A stretch of DNA of 36,988 bases from Silvanigrella aquatica (GTDB lineage Bacteria > Bdellovibrionota_B > Oligoflexia > Silvanigrellales > Silvanigrellaceae): the NCBI RefSeq assembly GCF_001907975.1, contig NZ_CP017836.1:1-36988 (forward strand), given 5' to 3'. A program made the position numbers and the translations under genes. Below the pieces are notes generated by a model. The model worked only from the letters and a program-made list of their open reading frames with translations. It was not told the origin of the DNA and ran no database searches. This document shows, one piece after another, positions 1 through 6,933 of this stretch (its first letter is position 1; each line of letters begins with the position of its first letter).

Positions 1-226
1 ATTAGGCAAACAAGAGGATTTAAGAGAAAAAATTAAAGCCTTGAATATTCCTATTCTATGGATAGCTGGGGAAAAAGATACCAAATTTGTTAAGGTTGCT
101 AATGAGATGCAAGAATTAAGTAAAAATATTGATCTAAAAATTATTAAGGATGCAGGTCATAGGGTTCCGTGGGAAAATTCAAATGATTTTAAAAAGGCAT
201 GTTTAGATTTTATTAGTAAAATCTAA
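1..226 (+). CDS. menH: MenH-like alpha/beta hydrolase, C-terminal part (gene continues from 36486-36988 across the circle junction)
   Basis: This is the C-terminal third of an alpha/beta hydrolase. The codon split between base 36988 and base 1 (tc + a, Ser) joins it in frame to the N-terminal part at the other end of the window. The joined gene is 729 nt, 242 residues, close to the 252 residues of E. coli MenH (SHCHC synthase of menaquinone synthesis). Visible here are the acid of the triad in GEKD (Asp194 of the joined protein) and the base in DAGHR (His221). The nucleophile Ser75 lies in the other part. The segment FSLGKQEDLREKI just before the GEKD strand is typical of MenH. The ttg at 41 is not a start. 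It is the only menaquinone-type gene here, so a different hydrolase role is possible. Confidence 0.85.
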   Translation, partial: LGKQEDLREKIKALNIPILWIAGEKDTKFVKVANEMQELSKNIDLKIIKDAGHRVPWENSNDFKKACLDFISKI

Positions 227-248
227 ACTTTTTTTGTATATTAAATAT

Positions 249-1061
249 CTACTTTTGTATTATCTTATTCAACTCATATATAAACTCTATAATATGATAT
301 AATATATATGAAACGACAAGAATTGAAGGTATAGATATAAGAATTATTTTAATATTTGATGTTTTATTAGTTTGTAATTTACTAATTATTTGTACATCAC
401 CTTCTTCATCAGATTTTATATAAGTACCTATTTGATTGAACATTTTTGGTGGAAAATACATATAAGATATAATTATTTCTTGCTTTGGAGCTAAATTTTT
501 TATTTTTATTGCTTTTCCTTCTCCATTAAGATTAATAACTTCATGTTCAATATTTGGGTAAATACTGTATGAAGGTAAAAATTGACTATGTCCTATAGTT
601 ATATTTTTTGTTTGAGAATTTCCAAAATTAGAAACAACAATTGCATGTGTGTTTATATATAAATCTATTTGATCAGGTATATGTCCTCCGTTTTTCGTAA
701 CTACATCACAAAAATCTTCTGGACTTAAAACTATAAGATTACTATTTTTTTCTAATATATCTGAAATTTTATCTTTTAATTTTATTTTATCAATAATATC
801 TATTTCCTTATTTTCTCCTTTCATATGTTTGTATAAATTGAAATTTGTACGATCTAGATAATATTGCCCATTATTATAAACAGTCTTACTATTAATTTCA
901 TATATCGTTATATTTTCAATATTATTTACTTTTAAAGAATTAGATGAGGCATGAATATAGTACGCTAACAACTTTGATTTATCCCTAAATATCTTATTCA
1001 ATATAAAGGCTATTATAGTTGTTACAATTGGAACTATTAGTTTCATGTTTTCCAAATTCAT
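249..1061 (-). CDS. Unknown protein with N- and C-terminal membrane segments
   Basis: A 270-residue protein that I do not recognise. A hydrophobic segment at about residues 8-24 is followed by a basic stretch, a long mixed alpha/beta soluble region of about 200 residues, and a second hydrophobic segment at about 238-262, with a short charged tail. Both ends are therefore probably anchored in the inner membrane with one large domain between them. No catalytic motif was seen. The ATG at 1061 has an AGGA about 6 bases upstream. It converges on the menH-like gene with a 22-bp gap and lies alone on this strand, separated by about 200 bp from the next gene. It may be host-interaction or exclusion cargo, but nothing in the sequence proves this. 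Confidence 0.6.
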   Translation of the reverse strand: MNLENMKLIVPIVTTIIAFILNKIFRDKSKLLAYYIHASSNSLKVNNIENITIYEINSKTVYNNGQYYLDRTNFNLYKHMKGENKEIDIIDKIKLKDKISDILEKNSNLIVLSPEDFCDVVTKNGGHIPDQIDLYINTHAIVVSNFGNSQTKNITIGHSQFLPSYSIYPNIEHEVINLNGEGKAIKIKNLAPKQEIIISYMYFPPKMFNQIGTYIKSDEEGDVQIISKLQTNKTSNIKIILISIPSILVVSYILYHIIEFIYELNKIIQK

Positions 1062-1267
1062 AAATATTCCTAATAATTTATGAATTATATCGGTTAGTAT
1101 ATCTTAACTATTAATATTATGTTTCAATCATTCATTTAAATCTAATTCAGCATGTCAAATATTGATTTTAATTAAGGATTATTAATTTTTTTTAGAGTTT
1201 TAATAAATTTTACTTGATAATTCTTATTCAATATTCTTTTAACTATCATTTATTACTTATAATATTA
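1062..1267. other. AT-rich intergenic stretch with no recognised element
   Basis: About 205 bp of very AT-rich sequence between two leftward genes. I see no ORF with a ribosome-binding site, no GC-rich hairpin and no clear repeats. It presumably holds the promoter of the gene that starts at 1061. Confidence 0.4.
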
Positions 1268-1738
1268 CTAATCTCTTTTCTTGCTTCTAATCCAGCTCAT
1301 TAGCCCGTTATCTTGCTTTAAAAGCCCTTGCATTTCTTTGGAAAATTTAAGTAACTCACCTTGAAGTTCTTTATTTTGTTTTCTTTCGTCTATAATCTCT
1401 TTTCTTGCGAGTTGTAAATCTGCTTCCAGACGTACAACCAAATCCCCAAGTCTGCGGTTGTCTGCTTTGGTTGCGGCTAATTCAATTTGCAATGAAACAT
1501 TGCTAACAACCTGATTGTTACTTTGGTTGTTACTTTGATCGACTGATTCAACAACTTTAGACGCATAGTGTATTTGAAGTGTTGGAACATGGATGTGCAT
1601 GACATTTTTAGCTCCCATAGGTTTAGCCTGCACTACCCCTCTTTTCACTAAACTCTCGATAGCTTGTCTTGTGCGCCCAAATGCCTTAGCTGCTTGTGTC
1701 AGCGTCTGCCACTCTTGGTTGTGATCTTGGTTGTTCAT
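1268..1738 (-). CDS. KfrA-like DNA-binding protein: N-terminal HTH plus coiled coil
   Basis: A 156-residue protein with a helix-turn-helix of the MerR/excisionase type near the N-terminus (TQAAKAFGRTRQAIESLVKR, about residues 14-33) and a long C-terminal coiled coil (about 85-145). This layout is typical of KfrA-like plasmid regulators/partition accessories. The start at 1738 is preferred over the ATG at 1765 because AAGGAG sits 8 bases upstream. The linker has a short repeat (QSNNQSNNQ) encoded by a 12-bp DNA repeat. The gene is visibly richer in G+C (near 45%) than its neighbours, which suggests recent acquisition. A perfect inverted repeat covers its ribosome-binding-site region (1752-1777), which suggests autoregulation. 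The exact biological role is inferred from architecture only. Confidence 0.6.
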   Translation of the reverse strand: MNNQDHNQEWQTLTQAAKAFGRTRQAIESLVKRGVVQAKPMGAKNVMHIHVPTLQIHYASKVVESVDQSNNQSNNQVVSNVSLQIELAATKADNRRLGDLVVRLEADLQLARKEIIDERKQNKELQGELLKFSKEMQGLLKQDNGLMSWIRSKKRD

Positions 1739-1751
1739 GATCTGCTCTCCT

Positions 1752-1777
1752 TTAGATTGCATCAAGTTGCAATCTAA
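1752..1777. promoter_or_regulatory. Perfect inverted repeat upstream of the KfrA-like gene (operator candidate)
   Basis: TTAGATTGCA, a 6-bp spacer, then TGCAATCTAA: 10-bp arms, perfectly symmetric, ending at the start of the AAAGGAG ribosome-binding site of the leftward gene. It is a natural site for an autorepressing HTH protein; an RNA hairpin masking translation is the alternative. Confidence 0.6.
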
Positions 1778-1854
1778 TCATTACAACTTAACAACCAAAT
1801 CCACAGGATAAAATTTGCATCTATGAAGGAGATATTTCTTTGAGAGTAGATTTT

Positions 1855-2436
1855 TTAATTGGCGACAGTAGATTTTTCAATGAGGGCAAAGAATTTGCTA
1901 TTTTTTTGTTTTGTATATTCTTTATTATTGTTTAAATGAATCCTGAGACCATGAAAAGAATCATCCCCATCCACAATATGGGTCAGTAATTTCTTTTGAA
2001 AGCCATTTTCACAATTAAAGCTATTAAACTTAATATCTAAAAGGACAGAATCAGTCGATATTCTAAAATCCTTTATAGTTCCATGAAGCTTACAATCAGA
2101 ATTGACCTTATAAAGTTTATTAAATGAATTAAAGTACTCAATTTTTCCAGTCACATTTTTTCCAATACTATTGCTGAAATCATCTAAATTTTTTAGATCA
2201 ATTCCTTCCTCTAATTTACCAGAAAATATTCCTGTTACAGTGTTCAAAGAGTCTGTATTATTTGGAAATAAATCCTCGCTTTTTGCAATTTCTTCTTTAC
2301 TAAATCTGCTTTGAATTTCATTATGAACTACTTTAGAGGGCTGATGTGTATCACTGTTTTTTTCTGGTAAAGATGTACAAGAAACCATTCCAAACATGAA
2401 TAAACTAGAAACTATTTTATAATTTTTACTTATCAT
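1855..2436 (-). CDS. Putative lipoprotein of unknown function
   Basis: A 193-residue protein. The N-terminus has a basic start (MISKNYK), a hydrophobic stretch and a lipobox-like end GMVSC with Cys20 as the likely lipidated residue, so it should be anchored in the outer or inner membrane. The rest is a charged linker (about 20-60) and a beta-rich domain with two cysteines (SDCKLHG and FNCENG). I do not recognise the family. The ATG at 2436 has GAGG 6 bases upstream. It is divergent from the recombinase gene. On a conjugative plasmid, small lipoproteins often serve in entry exclusion, but no similarity supports that here. Confidence 0.6.
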   Translation of the reverse strand: MISKNYKIVSSLFMFGMVSCTSLPEKNSDTHQPSKVVHNEIQSRFSKEEIAKSEDLFPNNTDSLNTVTGIFSGKLEEGIDLKNLDDFSNSIGKNVTGKIEYFNSFNKLYKVNSDCKLHGTIKDFRISTDSVLLDIKFNSFNCENGFQKKLLTHIVDGDDSFHGLRIHLNNNKEYTKQKNSKFFALIEKSTVAN

Positions 2437-2592
2437 TTAGACCTCAGTTTAAAAGGGTGAAAGATGTTGCTGTTTCTGACTCTATGAGAACTACTTAAGA
2501 TTACAAAAAAAACATAATCGTCTTAATTAAATGTCAATAGATTTAAAATTTTATCCAGAGCAAAGAAACAAGAAAGAACTAAGGCAAGAAAT

Positions 2593-2620
2593 AGTACGCA
2601 TAACTATCCTTATGTGTACT
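2593..2620 (+). other. dif-like: dif-like Xer recombination site
   Basis: AGTACGCATAA, then the 6-bp centre CTATCC, then TTATGTGTACT: an 11-6-11 layout as in bacterial dif sites. From memory of known sites, the left arm matches the E. coli XerC arm (GGTGCGCATAA) at 9 of 11 and the right arm matches the B. subtilis XerD arm (TTATGTAAACT) at 9 of 11. It lies 72 bp upstream of the plasmid's own Xer-type recombinase gene, which suits a multimer-resolution site or a site for cointegration with a host dif/pdif. Confidence 0.75.
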
Positions 2621-2641
2621 TTTTTTGTTATTTTTTTTAGT

Positions 2642-2693
2642 TTATGTGTACTATCGTACGGGATGCTAACTTGGGGGGTAAAAGTACACATAA
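2642..2693. repeat. Two further copies of the Xer arm, inverted to each other
   Basis: TTATGTGTACT occurs exactly at 2642-2652 (same orientation as the right arm of the dif-like site) and its reverse complement AGTACACATAA at 2683-2693, touching the recombinase start codon. Neither has a recognisable partner arm across a 6-bp centre, so they are half-sites. They may be accessory or autoregulatory binding sites. Confidence 0.6.
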
Positions 2694-3640
2694 TGTTCAA
2701 AAATAAATTACTAGCAAAAAATTTAAATGATTTTTTAGAGTGGCTGAAAAACAACGATCATTCACCTAATACAATTAAAAGCTACGAATTGGACTTAAAC
2801 CAATTTGTAACATGGATTGAAAATATTATTCCTAAAGCGTGCATGGCCGATATTGGTACTTTAACTTTGCAACAGTATAGAAACCACCTTGAAAGACATG
2901 GGAACCAGAAAACAAATAAAGGGCTTTCCGCTTCAACCATAAATAGGATGATCCAAAGTCTCAGAAAGTTTTTAAACTGGGCTTACAAGAAAAATTTAAT
3001 AGAGCGTGACCCATCTCAAGACCTTAAACTTAAAACTCTCCAAAAAAATTTTAGCCCCAAGGCATTAGATAAAGCAGAAATCCACAAAATGCTTACACTT
3101 GCGGGGAGAGGGAATTCTAGCCAAAGGAATTACGCTTTATTCCAATTACTGCTCCAAACAGGATTAAGAATAGGAGAAGTTGAGAATTTAAAGTTGGAAG
3201 ATATTTATTTATATGATCGTTCTGGTGAAATTCGAGTAAAGGACGGAAAAGGCAGAAAGGAACGAGCTGTTCCCTTAAATTCTAGCGTTCGCAAAGCGTT
3301 AAAAGATTATTTACAAGAGAGAAAAAACAAAGCATGTGAAAAAAAATTAATTGAAAGCAATTATGTCTTTGTTAATTCTAAAGAAACTCCACTAAAAAAA
3401 AGGGCTTTACAAAAAATTATTTCACAAATTATGAAAAAAGCGGGAATTCCTGCTGCTTCCGCACATACTCTTAGACATACATTTGCAACCGCTCACTATA
3501 ACGACCATAAAAAACTAGTTGAGCTTTCAAATTTGCTTGGCCATAGCAATCTAAACACGACAGCACGTTATACACAGGCTTCTAAAGAACAGCTTGCGGA
3601 ACAACTTGAAAGCAGTTCACTCAATGAGTTTGGTGAATAA
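2693..3640 (+). CDS. xerC-like: XerC/XerD-type tyrosine recombinase
   Basis: A 315-residue site-specific recombinase. An N-terminal SAM-like core-binding domain (FLEWLKNNDHSPNTIKSYELDL) is followed by the catalytic domain with the full active-site set: Arg in TGLRIGE (about 159), Lys in the KGRKERAVPL hairpin, HTLRH (about 258-262), GHSNLNTTARY with the terminal His and the nucleophilic Tyr (about 293). The frame is open back to 2531, but the start at 2693 is preferred because the usual Xer N-terminus begins here and the upstream part would code through a dif-like site and contain an unrelated hydrophobic stretch. The SD is weak (a G6 run 14 bases upstream). It probably resolves plasmid multimers at the adjacent site. 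Confidence 0.9.
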   Translation: MFKNKLLAKNLNDFLEWLKNNDHSPNTIKSYELDLNQFVTWIENIIPKACMADIGTLTLQQYRNHLERHGNQKTNKGLSASTINRMIQSLRKFLNWAYKKNLIERDPSQDLKLKTLQKNFSPKALDKAEIHKMLTLAGRGNSSQRNYALFQLLLQTGLRIGEVENLKLEDIYLYDRSGEIRVKDGKGRKERAVPLNSSVRKALKDYLQERKNKACEKKLIESNYVFVNSKETPLKKRALQKIISQIMKKAGIPAASAHTLRHTFATAHYNDHKKLVELSNLLGHSNLNTTARYTQASKEQLAEQLESSSLNEFGE

Positions 3641-3773
3641 TCCAAATGTTTTTACTCTATAAAAATTTTTAACTAAAGATTTTTGAAGATTACAAAAATT
3701 CGTATAAAGTCATTTAGTTAAATTTAAAATTGTCACTTTGCTTATTCTAATATCTTAAAAAGGAATTTATAAC

Positions 3774-4229
3774 ATGAATATAAAAGAAACTTTAATGGAA
3801 AAACTTATAACTAGAGAAAATGAAAGTAATGATCTGCAAAATAGAATTAATAATTTTAAAGATTACTACTTAGAATTAACAAGCAAAATAATAACATATT
3901 TAAATGAATTCAAAGCAAAAAATTTAGTTAAATATGAATTTAATACATATGATTCAGATATGCCTTTAAAAATACAATTTCAAGATTTAGTATTTAAAAT
4001 GTCGCCATTTTATTCAGATAGAAATAATGATAACATGTACGTTATTTTCAAACTTGACACTATTGAAAATAATACAAATTATAAAACTAAACACATAATG
4101 GATCTTAATTTTTCAGATATTTATTTCTTCTATAACGAACAAAAAAAAGAATGGACAATTGAAAATAATGAAAAGATTACTAAGCTAGATTGCAATTCCT
4201 TTTTAGAGTTAATAAATTCATTTTTATGA
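3774..4229 (+). CDS. Unknown 151-residue protein
   Basis: Not recognised. The first 50 residues are helical and coiled-coil-like (MEKLITRENESNDLQNRINNFKDYY), followed by a mixed beta-rich half with many aromatic residues. There is no signal peptide, membrane segment or metal motif, so it is likely cytoplasmic. AAGGA lies about 10 bases before the ATG. It stands alone on the + strand between the recombinase and the convergent Rpn gene; codon use is as AT-rich as its neighbours. Confidence 0.6.
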   Translation: MNIKETLMEKLITRENESNDLQNRINNFKDYYLELTSKIITYLNEFKAKNLVKYEFNTYDSDMPLKIQFQDLVFKMSPFYSDRNNDNMYVIFKLDTIENNTNYKTKHIMDLNFSDIYFFYNEQKKEWTIENNEKITKLDCNSFLELINSFL

Positions 4230-4374
4230 TTTATAGTAATAATATTTGACTAAATAATTATGAATAATACTATATAACCTAGCAATTTAAATTATCAAAA
4301 AAATAACAACCTCTCCCCCGCGAGAAACCAATTTAGTTACAATTAAGTATTAACTTACTTATATTATTATGTTT

Positions 4375-4602
4375 TTATAGTTTTTCGATTTCTTCACAAG
4401 GTAATTCAGTAGCTTGAGATATAAGCTCTAATGGCAATTTTTGTTCTTTTAATTTTCTAGCAATTTGTCTTTGTTTTGAATGAATTGCAGTATTAAAATC
4501 CAATTCATATTTTAACTTTGCTTCATATAAAGCCCTTGTTTCAGGATCTTGACTTACATATCTTAGTGTTTTCATGGCTTTACCTATAAAAGGATCCTGC
4601 AT
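4375..4602 (-). CDS. rpnS: Candidate intragenic small protein RpnS (C-terminal part of Rpn from an internal start)
   Basis: Inside the rpn gene, in frame, an ATG at 4602 (residue 192 of Rpn) is preceded by GGAGG with an 8-base spacer (4611-4615), a better ribosome-binding site than most true starts here. Initiation would give a 75-residue protein beginning MQDPFIGKAMKTLRY and containing the whole C-terminal helical region. In E. coli, Rpn genes encode such a short C-terminal product that blocks the full-length toxin; the position and length match. The expression here is inferred. Confidence 0.55.
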   Translation of the reverse strand: MQDPFIGKAMKTLRYVSQDPETRALYEAKLKYELDFNTAIHSKQRQIARKLKEQKLPLELISQATELPCEEIEKL

Positions 4603-5175
4603 AGAGAGTTCCTCCATAATTTTTTCGGTAGGGGCTTTTAAAAATAAAAGCCATTTCTCTAACTTACTCATTTCATTATAACTTACTTTTTTAAGCTTTG
4701 GAAGCTCTAAAAAATGCACCTCAAAATCAGTTAAAAATCGTTCATTATCTTCTAAATTTGCCACACCATATATATTATGACAACGATCATTTTTAATAAT
4801 ATTAAAGTTGACAATATTAATACAAATTGATTTTTGTAATTTTAAATAGTCATCACCTTTTTCTATTTGTCCTTCAAAGAGCTTTGCCCAATAATATAAA
4901 GTTCTTTTATCAAATCCTTCTTCATCACGAATTTGTACTTCAATATTTACATGTGTTTCATCATCTAATATTGCATAAACATCTAATCTTGATTCTTTAT
5001 CATACAAACTATTTTTTATTATTTCATTATTTTCAAAATGAATCTTTTTAACTTTTTTTTCATTCTTATCTTCAAAAATACTGTTAATAAAATCTATAAA
5101 AATTTGTTCGTCTTTCCCAAAGATGTTTTTAAAAACAAAGTCCCATTTAGGATCAAAAATTTTATTATTATCCAC
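4375..5175 (-). CDS. rpn: Rpn-family PD-(D/E)XK nuclease (recombination-promoting nuclease / putative transposase family)
   Basis: A 266-residue protein of the Rpn (PDDEXK_2) family. The typical opening FDPKWDFVFKNIFG is followed by RLDVYAILDDETHVNIEVQIR, giving the nuclease residues Asp65, Glu79 and Gln81, and then KRTLYYWAKLFEGQIEKGDDY. Family members cut DNA, and several E. coli Rpn proteins act in phage defence with toxicity controlled by a protein made from inside the same gene. The start is GTG at 5175, with AAGGAG 6 bases upstream, rather than the upstream TTG; it overlaps the preceding gene by 8 bp, so translation is probably coupled. A strong internal start at 4602 is annotated separately. 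Confidence 0.88.
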   Translation of the reverse strand: MDNNKIFDPKWDFVFKNIFGKDEQIFIDFINSIFEDKNEKKVKKIHFENNEIIKNSLYDKESRLDVYAILDDETHVNIEVQIRDEEGFDKRTLYYWAKLFEGQIEKGDDYLKLQKSICINIVNFNIIKNDRCHNIYGVANLEDNERFLTDFEVHFLELPKLKKVSYNEMSKLEKWLLFLKAPTEKIMEELSMQDPFIGKAMKTLRYVSQDPETRALYEAKLKYELDFNTAIHSKQRQIARKLKEQKLPLELISQATELPCEEIEKL

Positions 5176-5419
5176 TATGACTCCTTTTAATTTCTTCAAT
5201 TTTTAATCCAATCTCATTATTATCATAATCAAGTAGTAAAATATTTCTAGACTTATCAACAACTGACGGTTTTGACCATTTTCTTTTATATTTTCTCTGT
5301 ACAAAACAAAAATAATAACCATCAATAAATTCAATGAAATATTTTTTATTTTCTCCGTTCGATTTTTGAATAAAAGCAGTGGTTCTAAATAAATCTAATT
5401 CAATTAATTTCCAAACCAT
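5168..5419 (-). CDS. Unknown small protein upstream of rpn
   Basis: An 83-residue, basic, aromatic-rich protein with beta-strand-like repeats (KKYFIEFIDGYYFCFVQRKYKRKWSK). No family is recognised. AAAGGG precedes the ATG. Its stop overlaps the GTG start of rpn by 8 bp and it follows the putative parR gene by 33 bp, so it belongs to the same operon. It may be a partner of the nuclease or an independent small protein. Confidence 0.5.
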   Translation of the reverse strand: MVWKLIELDLFRTTAFIQKSNGENKKYFIEFIDGYYFCFVQRKYKRKWSKPSVVDKSRNILLLDYDNNEIGLKIEEIKRSHSG

Positions 5420-5452
5420 TTTATAACCCTTTATTCTTAAATTTATTCTGAA

Positions 5453-5728
5453 CTAAGTCCAGCTTTTAGGAATTTCTTTATCTATATTATTTTTTTCTAA
5501 TTTAATTGTATTTATTTCATTTTGGATAACAGATTCTCTTTTTTTAGGAAATTCTTTTTTCAATGCTTCAAGTCCTGCTATCATTAACATTCTAGCTCTA
5601 CTTGTCATTGCTCTTTCACCTCTTGGAAGATTAATAAACTTTGGTAAATCAAAGTCTCCTACTCCATCTTTTATAAAACTAATTAATTCTGTATCTTCCT
5701 CATCTTCTTTAAATTTTAAATGTATCAT
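5453..5728 (-). CDS. parR-like: Putative ParR-type partition adaptor
   Basis: A 91-residue protein starting in the stop codon of the actin gene (TAATG overlap), with AGGAG 8 bases upstream. The N-terminus is acidic, and the middle (LPRGERAMTSRARMLMIAGLEALKKE) looks like a small helical DNA-binding or dimerisation segment; the tail is charged. In ParMRC systems the gene directly after the actin encodes the centromere-binding ParR, a ribbon-helix-helix protein of about this size. I assign it by position and size; the sequence itself is not diagnostic. Confidence 0.5.
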   Translation of the reverse strand: MIHLKFKEDEEDTELISFIKDGVGDFDLPKFINLPRGERAMTSRARMLMIAGLEALKKEFPKKRESVIQNEINTIKLEKNNIDKEIPKSWT

Positions 5729-6750
5729 TATTTACAATCTCCTTTTAGATAACTATTTCCAACATCTAGAGCTAAGATTTTTGAACCCGCATTTTGAATA
5801 ATACTTAATAGACCATTTACACATGTGAAACTTGGATCATCACATCTCAAATCCTTTACTGGTAATTCGTTTATTTTATAAAGTTTGTATATACCATCCG
5901 ATTCAACTTCCTTTTTTAGAATTGAAACAAACATTTCATCTTTTGCGCCACCGCCAGACAACACAATATTTGTTGCTCTTTCTTTGTATTTCTCATTTTT
6001 ATTTATTAACGATGCAAATACTTCATTATAGTATTGATTTATCGCCATAGTTTTATATTTAGTTGCATCTATACGAACACCATTCATCCCATTTTTTTCT
6101 GGAATTGTATTACTATGCCAAGCTTTTAAAGCTTCGCTTTCTGATAATTTAGTTAATGCAGCAAATTTATTTATTGCTCCAGCAATTCCCTCTGCCTGGG
6201 CTAATGTAGAAGTTTGTGGTTTTCCATCAATTATGACAACTTGTTGAAGATCTCCATGACCAAGTTGCCAGAGAACGTATGTTTTTAATTGTGGTGGAAT
6301 TGCAGAAGCAACCGCTTGAATTTCAGAAAAAATAAACGCATTTTCTTCAATTTCTACCTGACATAGTTTTAAAGGAGATAAGTTAGAACCTGTTTTAAAT
6401 TTTATTTCTGAAATTGCTTCTTTTAAAAGATTTTTATTAGATTCGCTCAAAAATGATTGCCCTACGCTTTCTCTGAACAAATCAATCCATTGAAGAGACG
6501 CTGATAGCGAGGCTGTTACTTTATGTTTTCCTTCACCTAGTATTGATGCAACTAAACCTTTTAATAGTCTCCTGTATTGAGGACGTTTTAAAGAACCGCC
6601 TACTTGCCTTTGCGATTTTAAAGATTCTTCTCCCGCAGCTTCGCCTATTAAATACTCGCATCCCTCGTCTTCAATGATAATTGAATTAGCATTAAATTTA
6701 AGCTCTTCTGTAGGAACTGGAGATATAAACGAAGGTATACTAATTGTCAT
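5728..6750 (-). CDS. parM-like: ParM/StbA-type plasmid-segregation actin, apparently circularly permuted
   Basis: A 340-residue actin-like ATPase expected to form filaments that push plasmid copies apart. The N-terminus (IPSFISPV... CEYLIGEAA) corresponds to about residue 20 onward of normal ParM-type proteins. The phosphate-2 strand is VLWQLGHGDLQQVVIIDGK, where the usual Asp is Gln. The adenosine motif is IVLSGGGAKDEMF and the usual C-terminus is DPSFTCVNGLLSII. After a 6-residue linker the protein ends with KILALDVGNSYLKGD: the phosphate-1 strand-turn-strand (DxGN..K) that normally forms the first residues. No such motif lies upstream in any frame. The start at 6750 is set by AAGGAG; the ATG at 6783 lies in a hairpin. 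It is first gene of the operon. Confidence 0.8.
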   Translation of the reverse strand: MTISIPSFISPVPTEELKFNANSIIIEDEGCEYLIGEAAGEESLKSQRQVGGSLKRPQYRRLLKGLVASILGEGKHKVTASLSASLQWIDLFRESVGQSFLSESNKNLLKEAISEIKFKTGSNLSPLKLCQVEIEENAFIFSEIQAVASAIPPQLKTYVLWQLGHGDLQQVVIIDGKPQTSTLAQAEGIAGAINKFAALTKLSESEALKAWHSNTIPEKNGMNGVRIDATKYKTMAINQYYNEVFASLINKNEKYKERATNIVLSGGGAKDEMFVSILKKEVESDGIYKLYKINELPVKDLRCDDPSFTCVNGLLSIIQNAGSKILALDVGNSYLKGDCK

Positions 6751-6783
6751 ATAACTACTCCTTAAGTTGAAATATAAAAGCAT

Positions 6784-6820
6784 TTAAAAAGTCTTAAAAC
6801 ACATTTTTAAGACTTTTTAA
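6784..6820. terminator. Perfect 16-bp inverted repeat in the parM leader (terminator, attenuator or operator)
   Basis: TTAAAAAGTCTTAAAA at 6784-6799 and its exact reverse complement at 6805-6820 with a 5-nt loop. On the minus strand the stem ends in CTTTTT, so it may terminate the relaxase operon upstream or attenuate the parM transcript, since it sits just after the parM -10 element. A partition-protein binding site is the alternative. Confidence 0.5.
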
Positions 6821-6849
6821 ATTTTAAGTCACTATAAAGTAAATTACAA
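6821..6849 (-). promoter_or_regulatory. Candidate sigma70-type promoter of the parM-parR-rpn operon
   Basis: Read on the minus strand: -35 TTGTAA (6844-6849), exactly 17 bases, -10 TAAAAT (6821-6826). It points at the parM start about 70 bp downstream. AGTCACTATA at 6827-6836, inside the spacer, recurs as AGTCACTTTA at 6882-6891 and could be part of a centromere-like site. Confidence 0.5.
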
Positions 6850-6933
6850 GGTTACTTAAAGAAAATTTATAGACGATATATAGTCACTTTATTGTCTCTT
6901 AAATTATTACTATAGATGTGAGCATGAAAATCT

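Noticed and set aside
1..226. menH-like gene split by insertion of a mobile element
   Set aside because: The order of the two parts (C-terminal part on the left, N-terminal on the right) and the exact in-frame junction fit a linearised circle, not an insertion.
2531..2692. N-terminal extension of the recombinase with a hydrophobic segment
   Set aside because: Xer proteins do not have a membrane segment, and the extension would code through the dif-like site.
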